Assembly (NCBI GenBank): GCA_026415325.1
Contig: JAOAHH010000134.1
Coordinates: 1-64,000, forward strand
Reading direction: 5' to 3'
DNA length: 64,000 bases
Source of the DNA: Thermodesulfobacteriota bacterium
GTDB taxonomy: Bacteria > Desulfobacterota > WTBG01 > CAIYCZ01 > CAIRTM01
Shown: positions 52,019 to 61,029 of the stretch, one piece after another
How the letters are laid out: each line of letters starts with the position of its first letter
How positions within the stretch are numbered: the stretch's first letter is position 1
Position numbers and translations under genes: made by a program
The notes under the pieces: generated by a model
What the model was told of the DNA's origin: nothing
What the model saw: the letters and a program-made list of their open reading frames with translations, nothing else
Databases searched by the model: none

Positions 52019-53761
52019 TCAATGTCGTGCACTCGGCGGAACGGCGCCCATAAGATCGGCACCATGTCGTAGGACAAAATCGTCGATGCGTTTGATCCGT
52101 GCAGCAAGCAGGGAAAGAACGTGATCTGATTCGCGGATAACATACCGTGCAACTGCAAGTTTGCGCCGGCTGTGGCGTGCTTGATGGAGGAGCAGATGCC
52201 CGATCAGGACATTGCACGCCATATCAACGAGCGGCCGCGCAGCAAGGTCCATGAGCTGGTTGTCGTTGATGCTGCTGAGATGCTCTCCACAGCGGGCAAG
52301 CAGTGCCCGCTGCCGGGAGAGCTTCTTTGCAAGAGAGCGCAGCGATGGCGGCAGGTCAGGCGTGCCTAATTCTTCAAGATACCGCTGCAGCGTGCCTCCC
52401 AGAATACCGCGAAAAGCAGAAAGCACCTGCATCTGCGAGGTTCCTTCATAGATCGGGGTGATGCGCGCATCGCGGTAGTAACGCTCGACCGGATAATCCC
52501 GCATGTACCCGCTACCTCCCAAGACCTGCATGGCTGTGCTCGTTACCGCAACACTCATCTCGGAACAGTAATATTTTGCAAGCGAAGTGAGCAGCATGAC
52601 GAGCCGCTCGTAACGTTTGGCGTCTTTGCGAAGTGTTTTTTTTGCATCGGGTTCAACCTGCCCTTGTTCGAGGATGCGTGCGGTGCCGATCGACAAATCC
52701 ATAACCTGCGCCGTGGCATAGGTCAGCGCCCGACCCGCCTGAATCGATACCCCCATGGTGGCAAGCATCTCCGCAACCGGCGGCAGGTGCTGGATTGTAC
52801 GGCCATATTGACGCCGCACCGCTGCATAGGCTCGTGCCTCGTGGAAAGCAGCATGGGCAATGCCGAGTGCCTGTGCTGCGGTCGCCAGGCGCGCTCCGTT
52901 CAGAAGTGCGAGTACATATGTGACAAGGCCCCGCTGTCGCTCACCGATGAGGCGTGCGGGTGTGCCCTGAAACGACAGTTCACAGGTTGGTGATCCATGA
53001 ATGCCGAGTTTGTTTTCAAGCCGCCGAATCATAATCGTCGGGTCGCGTTCACACACAAAAAGACTCAGCCCGAGACCGTCAACCGTATCGGGTTCAGATC
53101 GGGCAAGGACAAGGAGCACATCAGCGCATCCGTTGGTGATGAACCGTTTGGTGCCCCAGAGCCGCCAGGTGCCATCAGGCTCAGGGACGGCTTTCATCTT
53201 GACATTCTGCAGGTCGCTGCCCGCATCCTCTTCGGTAAGTGCCATAGCACCGGTTGCACTCCCCGTGGCAAGGAGCGGCAGGGAAGTCTTTTTCATGGTC
53301 TCATCGCCAAACGTCTCGATGATGCCGGCAATGCCTTGCAGTCCGAAGATATTCTGAATGCTTGCATCTGCCCGTGAAATAATTTCGACGATCATAGTGA
53401 AAATAAAACATGGCAGGTTCAAACCACCGTAGCGTCGTGAAATTGTACAACCCATGAGCTCTGCCTGCCGCAGTGCTTGTAGGCATTCTTGCAGCGGCGC
53501 AGAGAGCATAACGGTGTTGTCGTGAAGAATATGCGGGGTTTCATCGATTGCTGCAGCAGCAGGTGCGATGATGCGCGCTGCGATATCCCCGGCCACTGTA
53601 AGAACACGGCGGTAATGGTCACGGGCATCTGCAATATCCTCGGGTGCTTCATCGTATCGCGAGGCTTCTCTGAACCCATCTTCATACATCTGGATGATAG
53701 TATCGAGATCAGCGGTTGTGAATATGAACTGAAGGTCGTCGTTATCGGTAAAAAAATTCAT
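52019..53761 (-). CDS. Acyl-CoA dehydrogenase (long form)
   Basis: 580 residues, longer than the usual 380-400 because of a C-terminal extension after about 480. Core motifs: ALTEEDAGSD near the FAD/substrate cleft, WRLWGTKRFITNG, ARRQYGRTIQ-like AVRRQYGRT, LGGSGYMRDYPVERYYRDARITPIYEGTS with the catalytic Glu in YEGT. It oxidises acyl-CoA to enoyl-CoA and passes electrons to ETF encoded directly upstream. Substrate class unknown. Confidence 0.9.
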   Translation of the reverse strand: MNFFTDNDDLQFIFTTADLDTIIQMYEDGFREASRYDEAPEDIADARDHYRRVLTVAGDIAARIIAPAAAAIDETPHILHDNTVMLSAPLQECLQALRQAELMGCTISRRYGGLNLPCFIFTMIVEIISRADASIQNIFGLQGIAGIIETFGDETMKKTSLPLLATGSATGAMALTEEDAGSDLQNVKMKAVPEPDGTWRLWGTKRFITNGCADVLLVLARSEPDTVDGLGLSLFVCERDPTIMIRRLENKLGIHGSPTCELSFQGTPARLIGERQRGLVTYVLALLNGARLATAAQALGIAHAAFHEARAYAAVRRQYGRTIQHLPPVAEMLATMGVSIQAGRALTYATAQVMDLSIGTARILEQGQVEPDAKKTLRKDAKRYERLVMLLTSLAKYYCSEMSVAVTSTAMQVLGGSGYMRDYPVERYYRDARITPIYEGTSQMQVLSAFRGILGGTLQRYLEELGTPDLPPSLRSLAKKLSRQRALLARCGEHLSSINDNQLMDLAARPLVDMACNVLIGHLLLHQARHSRRKLAVARYVIRESDHVLSLLAARIKRIDDFVLRHGADLMGAVPPSARH

Positions 53762-53777
53762 ATCGGCAGTGAACCAC

Positions 53778-54815
53778 TTAATGGCTTACCTGTTTATAAG
53801 TTGCAATCATAAGCGGGATAACCTCCCGCACATCACCGACTATTCCGTAATGGGCAATACCGAAGATCGGCGCCTCAGGATCTACATTAATTGCAACAAT
53901 TTTTTGTGATCCATCCATGCCTGCAAGATGCTGGACGGCTCCGGAAATGCCGCAGGCAATATAGAGTTTCGGTCTGACGGTTACTCCAGTTTGCCCTATC
54001 TGGTGTTCATGCCCGATAAAACCTGCGTCAACAGCAGCACGGGTTGCCCCGACCTCGGCGCCGAGCAGCGCCGCAAGCTGGCGGAGCATATCAAACTGTT
54101 CTTTGCTGCCCATGCCGGCACCGCCTGCAATGATGATTTTTGCCGTCTTTAAGTTAACAGTATGTGCAGCACGTTCTTGTCGTACCACACGGGTCATGAC
54201 CGCATCGGCTGAAAGCATGATTGGGCAGGAGATAATCTGTGCATGGTCATCAAAGACAGGATCGGGCATCCTGAGCATGCCTTCGCGAACCGTTGCCATT
54301 TGGGGGCGGGTATGCGGATTTACAATCGTGGCAATGATATTGCCGCCCCACGCAGGTCGGATTTGCAGGAGAAGTCGTTCATGGCGCGTGCCGGTTTTGG
54401 AATGGACATATGACCCGATCTGCAGGTCAGTACAATCAGCGGTCAGTCCCACGCCAAGGGCTGAAGAAATACGGGGGGCGAGGTCTCTGCCCTGCGGCGT
54501 GGCAGCAAGCAGCAAAATCTCGGGCCGATGGTCGCGCACCAGATCGCACAGAACACGTGCATAGGCACACGTCGTATACTGTCGCAACAGCGGTGAGGTA
54601 AGCAGATAGACTCGCGCTGCACCGTATTGGATGGCATGATTGGCAGGTGATGAAAGCTCATCGCCGATAAGGACACCGGCAACTGCCACACCAAGATCCC
54701 GGGCAAGTTCTCGGGCCTTGCCGAGCAGTTCAAGGGATGGTTCAAGCACTGAAGTGCCGTCATGTTGCAGATAAACCCAGACTTCGCCGGGGGTGTGCTG
54801 CTCAGTCAAAGGCAT
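53778..54815 (-). CDS. etfA: Electron transfer flavoprotein, alpha subunit
   Basis: 345 residues. C-terminal FAD domain with [34 protein letters not shown] and [19 protein letters not shown]. Accepts electrons from acyl-CoA dehydrogenase. Its ATG overlaps the end of etfB by 14 nt in another frame. No N-terminal ferredoxin domain. Confidence 0.93.
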   Translation of the reverse strand: MPLTEQHTPGEVWVYLQHDGTSVLEPSLELLGKARELARDLGVAVAGVLIGDELSSPANHAIQYGAARVYLLTSPLLRQYTTCAYARVLCDLVRDHRPEILLLAATPQGRDLAPRISSALGVGLTADCTDLQIGSYVHSKTGTRHERLLLQIRPAWGGNIIATIVNPHTRPQMATVREGMLRMPDPVFDDHAQIISCPIMLSADAVMTRVVRQERAAHTVNLKTAKIIIAGGAGMGSKEQFDMLRQLAALLGAEVGATRAAVDAGFIGHEHQIGQTGVTVRPKLYIACGISGAVQHLAGMDGSQKIVAINVDPEAPIFGIAHYGIVGDVREVIPLMIATYKQVSH

Positions 54816-55689
54816 ACGTTGCTATCAGCTCCTCAAGCAGGCTACGCACGCCTGCTGCATCCGCGCTAAACCGTTTCAATCCCGCACCCGTGAGTACAAC
54901 GCTCTGAATTTTTTTTACACGGGTAGGCGACCCGGCAAGACCGCACCGGGAAGGATCCGCACCGATGCGGGCGGCATTCCATTCTTCGATAAGAAGTCCC
55001 CGTCGGTCCAGTGCTTCGGCACGCGAAGGGTCATGAAGCTCTGCCGGTGCGCGCGCTTTTTTATACTTCATGATCAGTCGCACCGACGGCGGCCGCACCC
55101 GTGCTGCCGTGGGCACCACGGTGAGCAGCACCGGAAGCCGGGACGTCGCCAGTTCCCGACCCTGTTCTATTTCGCGCCACACCGTGATCTCCTGTTCGGT
55201 CAGCGCCTCGATCCGCTCGACATAGGTCAGTTGGTTGATGCCGAGTTTTTCAGCAACCTGCGGTCCAACCTGTGCCGTATTCCCGTCTATCGCCTGTCTC
55301 CCGCACAGAATAAGATCAGCGCCGCCGATTGTTTTGATTGCGCACGAGAGGACATAGGACGTTGCAAGGGTATCAGAACCGGCAAAGGCCTTGTCCGTGA
55401 GCAACACGGCCCGATCAACACCTCGGTAAAGAGACTCACGCAAAATTTCTGCAGCTGCAGGAGGCCCCATGGTCATGGCACAGATGCTTCCGCCCATCTG
55501 CTCACGCACCCTGAGAGCAAGCTCAAGTGCGCTTAAGTCTTCAGGATTGAAAATTGCGGGCAGGGCGCTTCGGTTTAGGGTACCGTCAGCTTTCATAGCA
55601 CGTCTGGAAATCGCCGTGGTATCCGGCACCTGTTTTATGAGAACGACGATCCGAAGCCGGGCGCTGGGTATAGTCTGCTCTGTATTCAT
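54802..55689 (-). CDS. etfB: Electron transfer flavoprotein, beta subunit
   Basis: 295 residues. KQVPDTTAI start, NPEDLSALELALRVRE, and the FAD/AMP region CGRQAIDGNTAQVGPQVAE. First gene of the etfB-etfA-acyl-CoA dehydrogenase operon, driven by a near-consensus promoter. Whether it is a bifurcating type cannot be settled by eye. Confidence 0.93.
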   Translation of the reverse strand: MNTEQTIPSARLRIVVLIKQVPDTTAISRRAMKADGTLNRSALPAIFNPEDLSALELALRVREQMGGSICAMTMGPPAAAEILRESLYRGVDRAVLLTDKAFAGSDTLATSYVLSCAIKTIGGADLILCGRQAIDGNTAQVGPQVAEKLGINQLTYVERIEALTEQEITVWREIEQGRELATSRLPVLLTVVPTAARVRPPSVRLIMKYKKARAPAELHDPSRAEALDRRGLLIEEWNAARIGADPSRCGLAGSPTRVKKIQSVVLTGAGLKRFSADAAGVRSLLEELIATYAFD

Positions 55690-55737
55690 TGTTTATCGTC
55701 TCTACGACATGCTGTATTACGAATAAAAAGCGTGCGC

Positions 55738-55766
55738 AGTATAGGAAGAAGCCTTGCTGCTGTCAA
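55738..55766 (-). promoter_or_regulatory. Strong sigma-70-type promoter of the ETF operon
   Basis: On the minus strand TTGACA (55761-55766) and TATACT (55738-55743) with the ideal 17-bp spacer; transcription starts near 55731, about 42 nt before etfB. Confidence 0.72.
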
Positions 55767-55805
55767 TATATAAAATAGCAAAAATCGGCTGACAATTCAT
55801 TTTGA

Positions 55806-55834
55806 TTGACAGCCTCTCTGTTTCTTACTACACT
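55806..55834 (+). promoter_or_regulatory. Promoter of the TRL-family gene
   Basis: TTGACA (55806-55811), 17-bp spacer, TACACT (55829-55834). About 50 nt of leader before ATG 55891. Divergent from the ETF promoter 40 nt away. Confidence 0.65.
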
Positions 55835-55890
55835 TTGCGAAGAAAAAGGAATATTACGCAACATCAACCATCACCAGAAAGGAGAGAGCC

Positions 55891-56199
55891 ATGAAAAAAC
55901 TGATTGCACTGGTCCTCATGATCGGGTTTCTTTCCGGCGCGTGCGCAAGTTATTTGCCGATGGGCGTCATTTACACAAAAGTCGATGCACCGGTGGCGGC
56001 AGGCGAAGGGCCGGTGAAATACTCAAAGGTCGGCAAAGCTGAAGCGCAGTCAATTCTCGGTCTGGTTGCACTGGGCGATGCAAGCATTCAGACTGCTGCT
56101 CGTAATGCTGATATTAAAACGATCAAATATGTCGACTACCATGTTGAAAACATTTTAGGCATCATCGGCCGGTACACCACGACCGTCTATGGTGACTGA
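55891..56199 (+). CDS. TRL-family small exported protein
   Basis: 102 residues. Signal peptide (about 1-20, Cys18 in SGACAS as a weak lipobox) followed by the compact TRL domain: PMGVIYTKVDAP, KVGKAEAQSILGLVALGDASIQTAARNADIKTIKYVDY and TTTVYG. Function of the family is unknown; members are often repeated in tandem. AAAGGAGAG precedes the ATG. Confidence 0.85.
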   Translation: MKKLIALVLMIGFLSGACASYLPMGVIYTKVDAPVAAGEGPVKYSKVGKAEAQSILGLVALGDASIQTAARNADIKTIKYVDYHVENILGIIGRYTTTVYGD

Positions 56200-56209
56200 G
56201 GATATCCTG

Positions 56210-56247
56210 CCGGGCGGGATATCCCCGCCCGGTTCTTTTCTTCTTCT
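56210..56247 (+). terminator. Rho-independent terminator of the TRL gene
   Basis: CCGGGCGGG (56210-56218) and CCCGCCCGG (56224-56232) form a 9-bp GC stem with loop ATATC, followed by a T-rich tract to about 56247. It begins 11 nt after the TRL stop. Confidence 0.88.
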
Positions 56248-56265
56248 GCTGTCTGAGCCTCCCCT

Positions 56266-56295
56266 TTGACACCGCATCCTGAAGGCTGCTACAAT
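56266..56295 (+). promoter_or_regulatory. Promoter abutting the start of the PflA-like gene
   Basis: TTGACA (56266-56271), 18-bp spacer, TACAAT (56290-56295). Transcription would start near 56302, only about 3 nt before ATG 56305, so the mRNA may be nearly leaderless; no ribosome site precedes the ATG. Confidence 0.6.
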
Positions 56296-56304
56296 CTGCA
56301 TATA

Positions 56305-57273
56305 ATGTATACCCCAGGCTTTGTCTATCTGTGGCGCAAGAGAGCTCTGCAACGCATTGCTGACAAGCTCTTTTCATTGTTTTCTCCGTGCAGGTTGTGC
56401 CCTTGGCACTGCATGGCAGAGCGGCTTCGCGGAGCTCGCGGCAGATGTACGGCAGGCGCAACCGTACGGATTGCAAAAGCTATTGCTCATTACGGTGAGG
56501 AACCGGTAATTTCTGGCACCAGGGGATCCGGTACCATATTCTTCTCCCATTGCAATTTGTCGTGTTGCTTTTGTCAAAATTATCAAATAAGCCATGAAGG
56601 GCTCGGCACCGACATTTCCGTTTCGAAACTTGCCGACATGATGATCACGCTCCAAGAACAGGGGTGTCACAACATCAACTTGGTTTCACCGACTCATTAT
56701 CTGCCGTTTATTGTAGCAGCCCTTGAGAGCGCTGCAGCACGAGGGCTTTATTTGCCGATCGTGTATAATTCAAACGGCTATGAAGAATCTGCCGTGCTGC
56801 AACTCCTTGACGGGATTATCGATGTGTACCTGCCGGACATGAAATACGCTGACGATACCACAGCCGCACGGCTTTCTGGTGCGCGCTCCTATACGGAGAT
56901 AAACCGTGCTGCAATCGATGAAATGGTTCGCCAAACAGGCTATCTTAACGTTGATGACGAAGGTATTGCCTGCCGGGGAACGATCATTCGTCATTTGGTG
57001 CTGCCCGCAGATTTATCCGGAACAGAACGAATACTCCGAACCATCCGGAATCGCTACGGCCGATTTGCTCCGGTCAGTCTTATGGCGCAGTATCGCCCCT
57101 GCTACGCAGCAGAGCGTTTTCCCGAGCTTTCTCGGCGGCTGTCACCGGAAGAATACGATCGTGCGGTTGCTGTGCTCGAATCCCTTAACTTTGAATACGG
57201 TTGGACGCAGGACTATGAGATGCTTGACGATCGTTTTGTTCCTGATTTTACCAAAAAAGATACATGGAACTAG
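56305..57273 (+). CDS. PflA-like radical SAM protein
   Basis: 322 residues from ATG 56305. Radical SAM site C83-x3-C87-x2-C90 (CNLSCCFC). An N-terminal Cys cluster (C29, C32, C36, C48) is typical of the pyruvate formate-lyase-activating-enzyme-like group PF04055/PIRSF004869. No glycyl-radical enzyme is encoded nearby, so the target is unknown. Overlaps rimO by 10 nt, implying co-translation. The upstream frame to 56266 is the promoter, not coding. Confidence 0.87.
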   Translation: MYTPGFVYLWRKRALQRIADKLFSLFSPCRLCPWHCMAERLRGARGRCTAGATVRIAKAIAHYGEEPVISGTRGSGTIFFSHCNLSCCFCQNYQISHEGLGTDISVSKLADMMITLQEQGCHNINLVSPTHYLPFIVAALESAAARGLYLPIVYNSNGYEESAVLQLLDGIIDVYLPDMKYADDTTAARLSGARSYTEINRAAIDEMVRQTGYLNVDDEGIACRGTIIRHLVLPADLSGTERILRTIRNRYGRFAPVSLMAQYRPCYAAERFPELSRRLSPEEYDRAVAVLESLNFEYGWTQDYEMLDDRFVPDFTKKDTWN

Positions 57274-58583
57274 CTAAATCTGTCTATCTGCTGAGCCTTG
57301 GATGTGCAAAAAACTTCGTTGATAGCGAGGTCATGCTCGGCGTGCTTGCTCGTGCAGGATATGCCTTCACGACAAATGCTGCCGATGCTGACATTATCGT
57401 GATCAATACCTGTGCATTTATCGACAGCGCCGTCGCAGAGGCAACCGAAGCGATCCATGAACTTGCTCGATATAAACAGCACGGTTCATGCAGCAGACTT
57501 GTGGTATGCGGCTGCCTGCCGCAGCGGTTCAAGGAGCATCTGGCGGAGCAGTTCCCTGAGGTTGACTTGTGGCTTGGCACCGGAGCTTTTCAGCGGATTG
57601 ACCGCTATCTTGCCCAGCATGGCTCGAGCTGCCATCGCATTCATTGTGATCGACCCACCTATCTGATGCATGACCGCACGCCGCGAGTGCTGGCAACGCC
57701 GCCGGGAAGTGCCTATATCAAGATTGCAGAGGGGTGTTCCAATGCCTGCACCTATTGCACCATTCCGTCAATCCGCGGTCCGTACCGGACACGGCCACAG
57801 CAATCGATTATCAGAGAAGCGAGCCGTCTTGTCCGGCAGCATGGTGTCAAGGAAATCAATCTCATCGCGCAGGACACATCCCGCTATCCTGGGCTTTCGC
57901 AGCTTCTCAAAAAACTCGCCCGTATCCCTGGGCTGTGCTGGATACGGTTGCTGTATGCCCATCCTGCTCATCTCGATACCGATATTCTTCGGCTCATGGC
58001 AGATGAGGATGTTATCTGCAATTATCTTGATCTGCCACTCCAGCACATTGCCGATCGCATGCTCAGGCGTATGGGGCGCGCAACAAACGCGTGTGCCATT
58101 CGTCTGCTGCTTGATCGTGCACGGCACCTGGTCCCCGATATTTCGCTCCGCACAACCTTTATGGTCGGCTTTCCCGGTGAAACCGATCGTGATTTCCGCG
58201 AGCTTGTGTCTTTTGTCCGGGAAGCGCAATTTGATCATCTCGGCGTGTTCGCCTACCGGGATGAACCCGGAACGCCGGCGTCACGCATGACTCCTAAGGT
58301 TCCCGCTCATGTTGTCCGGGAACGCGTCCGTGAGCTGATGCATGAACAGGCCAGCATCTCTCGAAAGAATAACCGTCGCCATCGCGGCAAGATATATGAG
58401 GTACTGGTGGAAGGACCTGCTGCTCGTTCAGGCTTTGTCATGCAGGGCCGTACTGTATTTCAAGCACCCGAGGTTGACGGAGTCGTTCTTATCAGCGATA
58501 CCGTTGCCGTCGGCGACATGCTTCCCGTCCATATTACCAAAACCCTAACCCATGATCTTGTCGGCTGTCGCATTTTGGACTGA
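57264..58583 (+). CDS. rimO: Ribosomal protein S12 methylthiotransferase RimO
   Basis: 439 residues. UPF0004 domain with Cys14, Cys50 and Cys84 for the auxiliary cluster; radical SAM cluster Cys158, Cys162, Cys165 (EGCSNACTYC); C-terminal TRAM domain. SLGCAKNFVDSEVM is the RimO-specific start. It adds a methylthio group to Asp88 of ribosomal protein S12. Confidence 0.94.
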   Translation: MELAKSVYLLSLGCAKNFVDSEVMLGVLARAGYAFTTNAADADIIVINTCAFIDSAVAEATEAIHELARYKQHGSCSRLVVCGCLPQRFKEHLAEQFPEVDLWLGTGAFQRIDRYLAQHGSSCHRIHCDRPTYLMHDRTPRVLATPPGSAYIKIAEGCSNACTYCTIPSIRGPYRTRPQQSIIREASRLVRQHGVKEINLIAQDTSRYPGLSQLLKKLARIPGLCWIRLLYAHPAHLDTDILRLMADEDVICNYLDLPLQHIADRMLRRMGRATNACAIRLLLDRARHLVPDISLRTTFMVGFPGETDRDFRELVSFVREAQFDHLGVFAYRDEPGTPASRMTPKVPAHVVRERVRELMHEQASISRKNNRRHRGKIYEVLVEGPAARSGFVMQGRTVFQAPEVDGVVLISDTVAVGDMLPVHITKTLTHDLVGCRILD

Positions 58584-58594
58584 AGAAAACGGGG

Positions 58595-59584
58595 CTATCG
58601 TCGCACAAGCACAAGGTTGTGGGTGCGCATTTCACGGTCAGCCCACGTTTCCTTATACGGCATTGCAGCGCCGAGGTCATACCAGACTGCCCGCTCTTCG
58701 CACAGCCACGAAATCATCTGGTACTGCAGTACATTTCCGAGCGACAGGTGCGCATACCGCTGGTCAAAACTGAACTGCAGCCCTCGGTAATAACCGTTTA
58801 TCACCCCCCCGTAAATGTATCCCACATCCTTGCCGTCGTGTGATGCGATGATGAGTCTGAGCCTGCCTGCCGGAGCAATCCGCTCAAGGATGAGTCGGTA
58901 AAACGTTCGCATCGGCGGCCGATCAACGCCGGTGCCAGATACCCCTTTCCAGCTCCGCGCTTCGATTGCCAGGATTCTGCGATAGACAGCAGGAATCTGT
59001 GGCCTGAGTATGATGTCAATGCGTTCAAATGAAATACCAGCTGCAATGGTTCGGCGTAGCGCTTGCCGAAGGTTTCTTCGAAACGAGGAGGAACGGCGCT
59101 GCAAAAAGCCGTCAACCCCGTCACCAAGCAGTGCGATACACCGTTTAGTCGGAACGCCGTGCCAAGGCATATACCGTAAGCGTAGGGTTGTTGCAAGCCT
59201 CCCGAGAAGCCGCCCGTCTTCAGGAAGCCCGCAGACCAGAATGTGCCGTGACACAAGCATCGGCTCTCTTCCTCTGAGGAGCTCCTCTTCAAACATCTGC
59301 GGCGCCACCGGACCGATCAGCGGACAGGCGAATCCCCACATGGCTTCAAGAGGTGTGATGAGAGGCGTGCCGTCAGGAGCTGTAGTTGCCGCAAACAGCA
59401 CAAAGCTGGTATCGTGCTGCCACAACAACAGCGGTGCACCGGGCGTAAACGATCGGTAAAACGGAATGATCCAGTCGGTGCGGCAGCAGAACGGATCGAT
59501 GCCTGAACAGGCTGCGACCGACGCATGATAGCATGCGGCATGGCGGGAAAACTGTCGCAGGGTGAGTCTGGTCATGGTGACCAT
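58595..59584 (-). CDS. GNAT/FemAB-like acyltransferase
   Basis: 329 residues. Tandem GNAT-like fold of the CelD/BcsL or FemAB type (Acetyltransf_6): RRSSSFRRNLRQALRR near the middle, GYIYGGVINGYYRGLQFSFD and LQYQMISWLCEERAVWYDLG. Might modify a surface polymer or carry an aminoacyl or acetyl group; the substrate is unknown. Convergent with rimO, 11 nt between stops; begins 11 nt after the CorC-like gene on the same strand. Confidence 0.8.
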   Translation of the reverse strand: MVTMTRLTLRQFSRHAACYHASVAACSGIDPFCCRTDWIIPFYRSFTPGAPLLLWQHDTSFVLFAATTAPDGTPLITPLEAMWGFACPLIGPVAPQMFEEELLRGREPMLVSRHILVCGLPEDGRLLGRLATTLRLRYMPWHGVPTKRCIALLGDGVDGFLQRRSSSFRRNLRQALRRTIAAGISFERIDIILRPQIPAVYRRILAIEARSWKGVSGTGVDRPPMRTFYRLILERIAPAGRLRLIIASHDGKDVGYIYGGVINGYYRGLQFSFDQRYAHLSLGNVLQYQMISWLCEERAVWYDLGAAMPYKETWADREMRTHNLVLVRR

Positions 59585-59595
59585 GCAGGCTGATA

Positions 59596-60912
59596 TTATG
59601 CCGACCTTTGGACGTTCTCGGTGTTAGACACTTCTCGAAGCCGCACCAGCGTGACCGTACGTTTTTTCGTTTGGACGATCGTGCACTCGTATCCGGCAAA
59701 CAGAACGGTTTCGTTTACCTCGGGGATCCTGCCAAACAGATAATTCATCAGCCCGGCAACCGTCTCGTACTGCCAGCTTTTAGGCAGTGGGCGGGGCAGA
59801 AGTTCGTTGACATCGGACAACGCTGCAGAACCGCGGACAAGATAGGTGTTGTCGCATAAACGTTCAACCAGCGGTTGTTCGTCGTCATATTCATCCTGAA
59901 TCTCACCGACGAGTTCCTCAATGATATCCTCCAGCGTGACGAGGCCGGCCGTTCCTCCAAACTCATCAACGACAATCGCCATGTGCGTGTGTCGATGTTG
60001 CATTTCCCGCAACAACTCGTGAATCGGCATTGTTTCAGAGACAAACTGGGCGGGTCGGATAAGATCCTGCAGGATGATAAGATGGGGGTTGTCCATAAGT
60101 GTAATGATATCCTTGGCGTATACGATACCGATGATGTTGTCGATGGTTCCCTGATACACCGGGATACGGGAAAACCCTTCGTCGATAAAAAAATCGATCA
60201 GATGATCACCAGGCGTCGTTATCTCGAGGGCAACCATCTGCGTGCGTGGCACCATAATCTGCTTTACGCTCCGACCGGAAAATGCAAACACATGGGCAAT
60301 GAGTTCCTGTTCCGGTGGCGTAAGGGAGGCTGGTCGTCTCCCCTGCTGCAGCAGCAAGCGCATTACTTCGAGCGCATAAAGTTCTTGCCGGGTGGGGGAT
60401 GTCCTGCCCGCAAAGCGCACCAGCACCGTTGCAAGACCGTCGACCAAACGGATAAGCGGTCGGGTAACTGCATACAATAGCCCGAGCACAGAGGTTGCGC
60501 AGCGTGCGGTCTGCTCAGGATAGCACCATGCGATGATACTCGGTGCGCGCACACACACCGCCAAGTGCAACCCCAGAATTGTGAAAAACGCCACTGGAAA
60601 CGCAATGAATGGGGCTGCCGCAGACGAGAGATGGAGACCGAGGTGGTGCATCAGTGCCCGCACGAGATCAACAAGCAATGTGGTGCCGATCCAGCCAAGC
60701 CCGAGGCATCCGACGGAAATTCCCACATGAGCTGCAGCGCGATAAGCATCAAAACGGTCTGCAATTCGTTCAAATACCGCTGCGCAGCGGTATTTTCGTC
60801 CGCCGTGTATCGTGCGGCGGAACATGTCGAGTTTCACAAGTGAAATGTCTACAGCGATAAAAAAGGCATTCAGAACAATAAAAAAAATGGCAAGAAAGAT
60901 CTTTGGCAGCAT
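59596..60912 (-). CDS. CorC/HlyC family (CNNM-type) membrane protein with CBS pair
   Basis: 438 residues. N-terminal DUF21/CNNM membrane domain with about four helices (1-165), a CBS pair (about 200-325, IMVPRTQMVALEI and GIVYAKDIITL), and a C-terminal CorC/HlyC transporter-associated domain (about 340-425). Members have been linked to Mg or Co homeostasis; ion specificity is not visible. Confidence 0.9.
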   Translation of the reverse strand: MLPKIFLAIFFIVLNAFFIAVDISLVKLDMFRRTIHGGRKYRCAAVFERIADRFDAYRAAAHVGISVGCLGLGWIGTTLLVDLVRALMHHLGLHLSSAAAPFIAFPVAFFTILGLHLAVCVRAPSIIAWCYPEQTARCATSVLGLLYAVTRPLIRLVDGLATVLVRFAGRTSPTRQELYALEVMRLLLQQGRRPASLTPPEQELIAHVFAFSGRSVKQIMVPRTQMVALEITTPGDHLIDFFIDEGFSRIPVYQGTIDNIIGIVYAKDIITLMDNPHLIILQDLIRPAQFVSETMPIHELLREMQHRHTHMAIVVDEFGGTAGLVTLEDIIEELVGEIQDEYDDEQPLVERLCDNTYLVRGSAALSDVNELLPRPLPKSWQYETVAGLMNYLFGRIPEVNETVLFAGYECTIVQTKKRTVTLVRLREVSNTENVQRSA

Positions 60913-61029
60913 TGTCTGTAGGTGTATCGTGTGCCTATAGTGATTTGCTCAAGGCACCACGTTCTCCTGCTGGTGCTGTTCATCATATATCATTGCAAAC
61001 CATTGTCAAGGAGACGTTGAGGGCATGAC

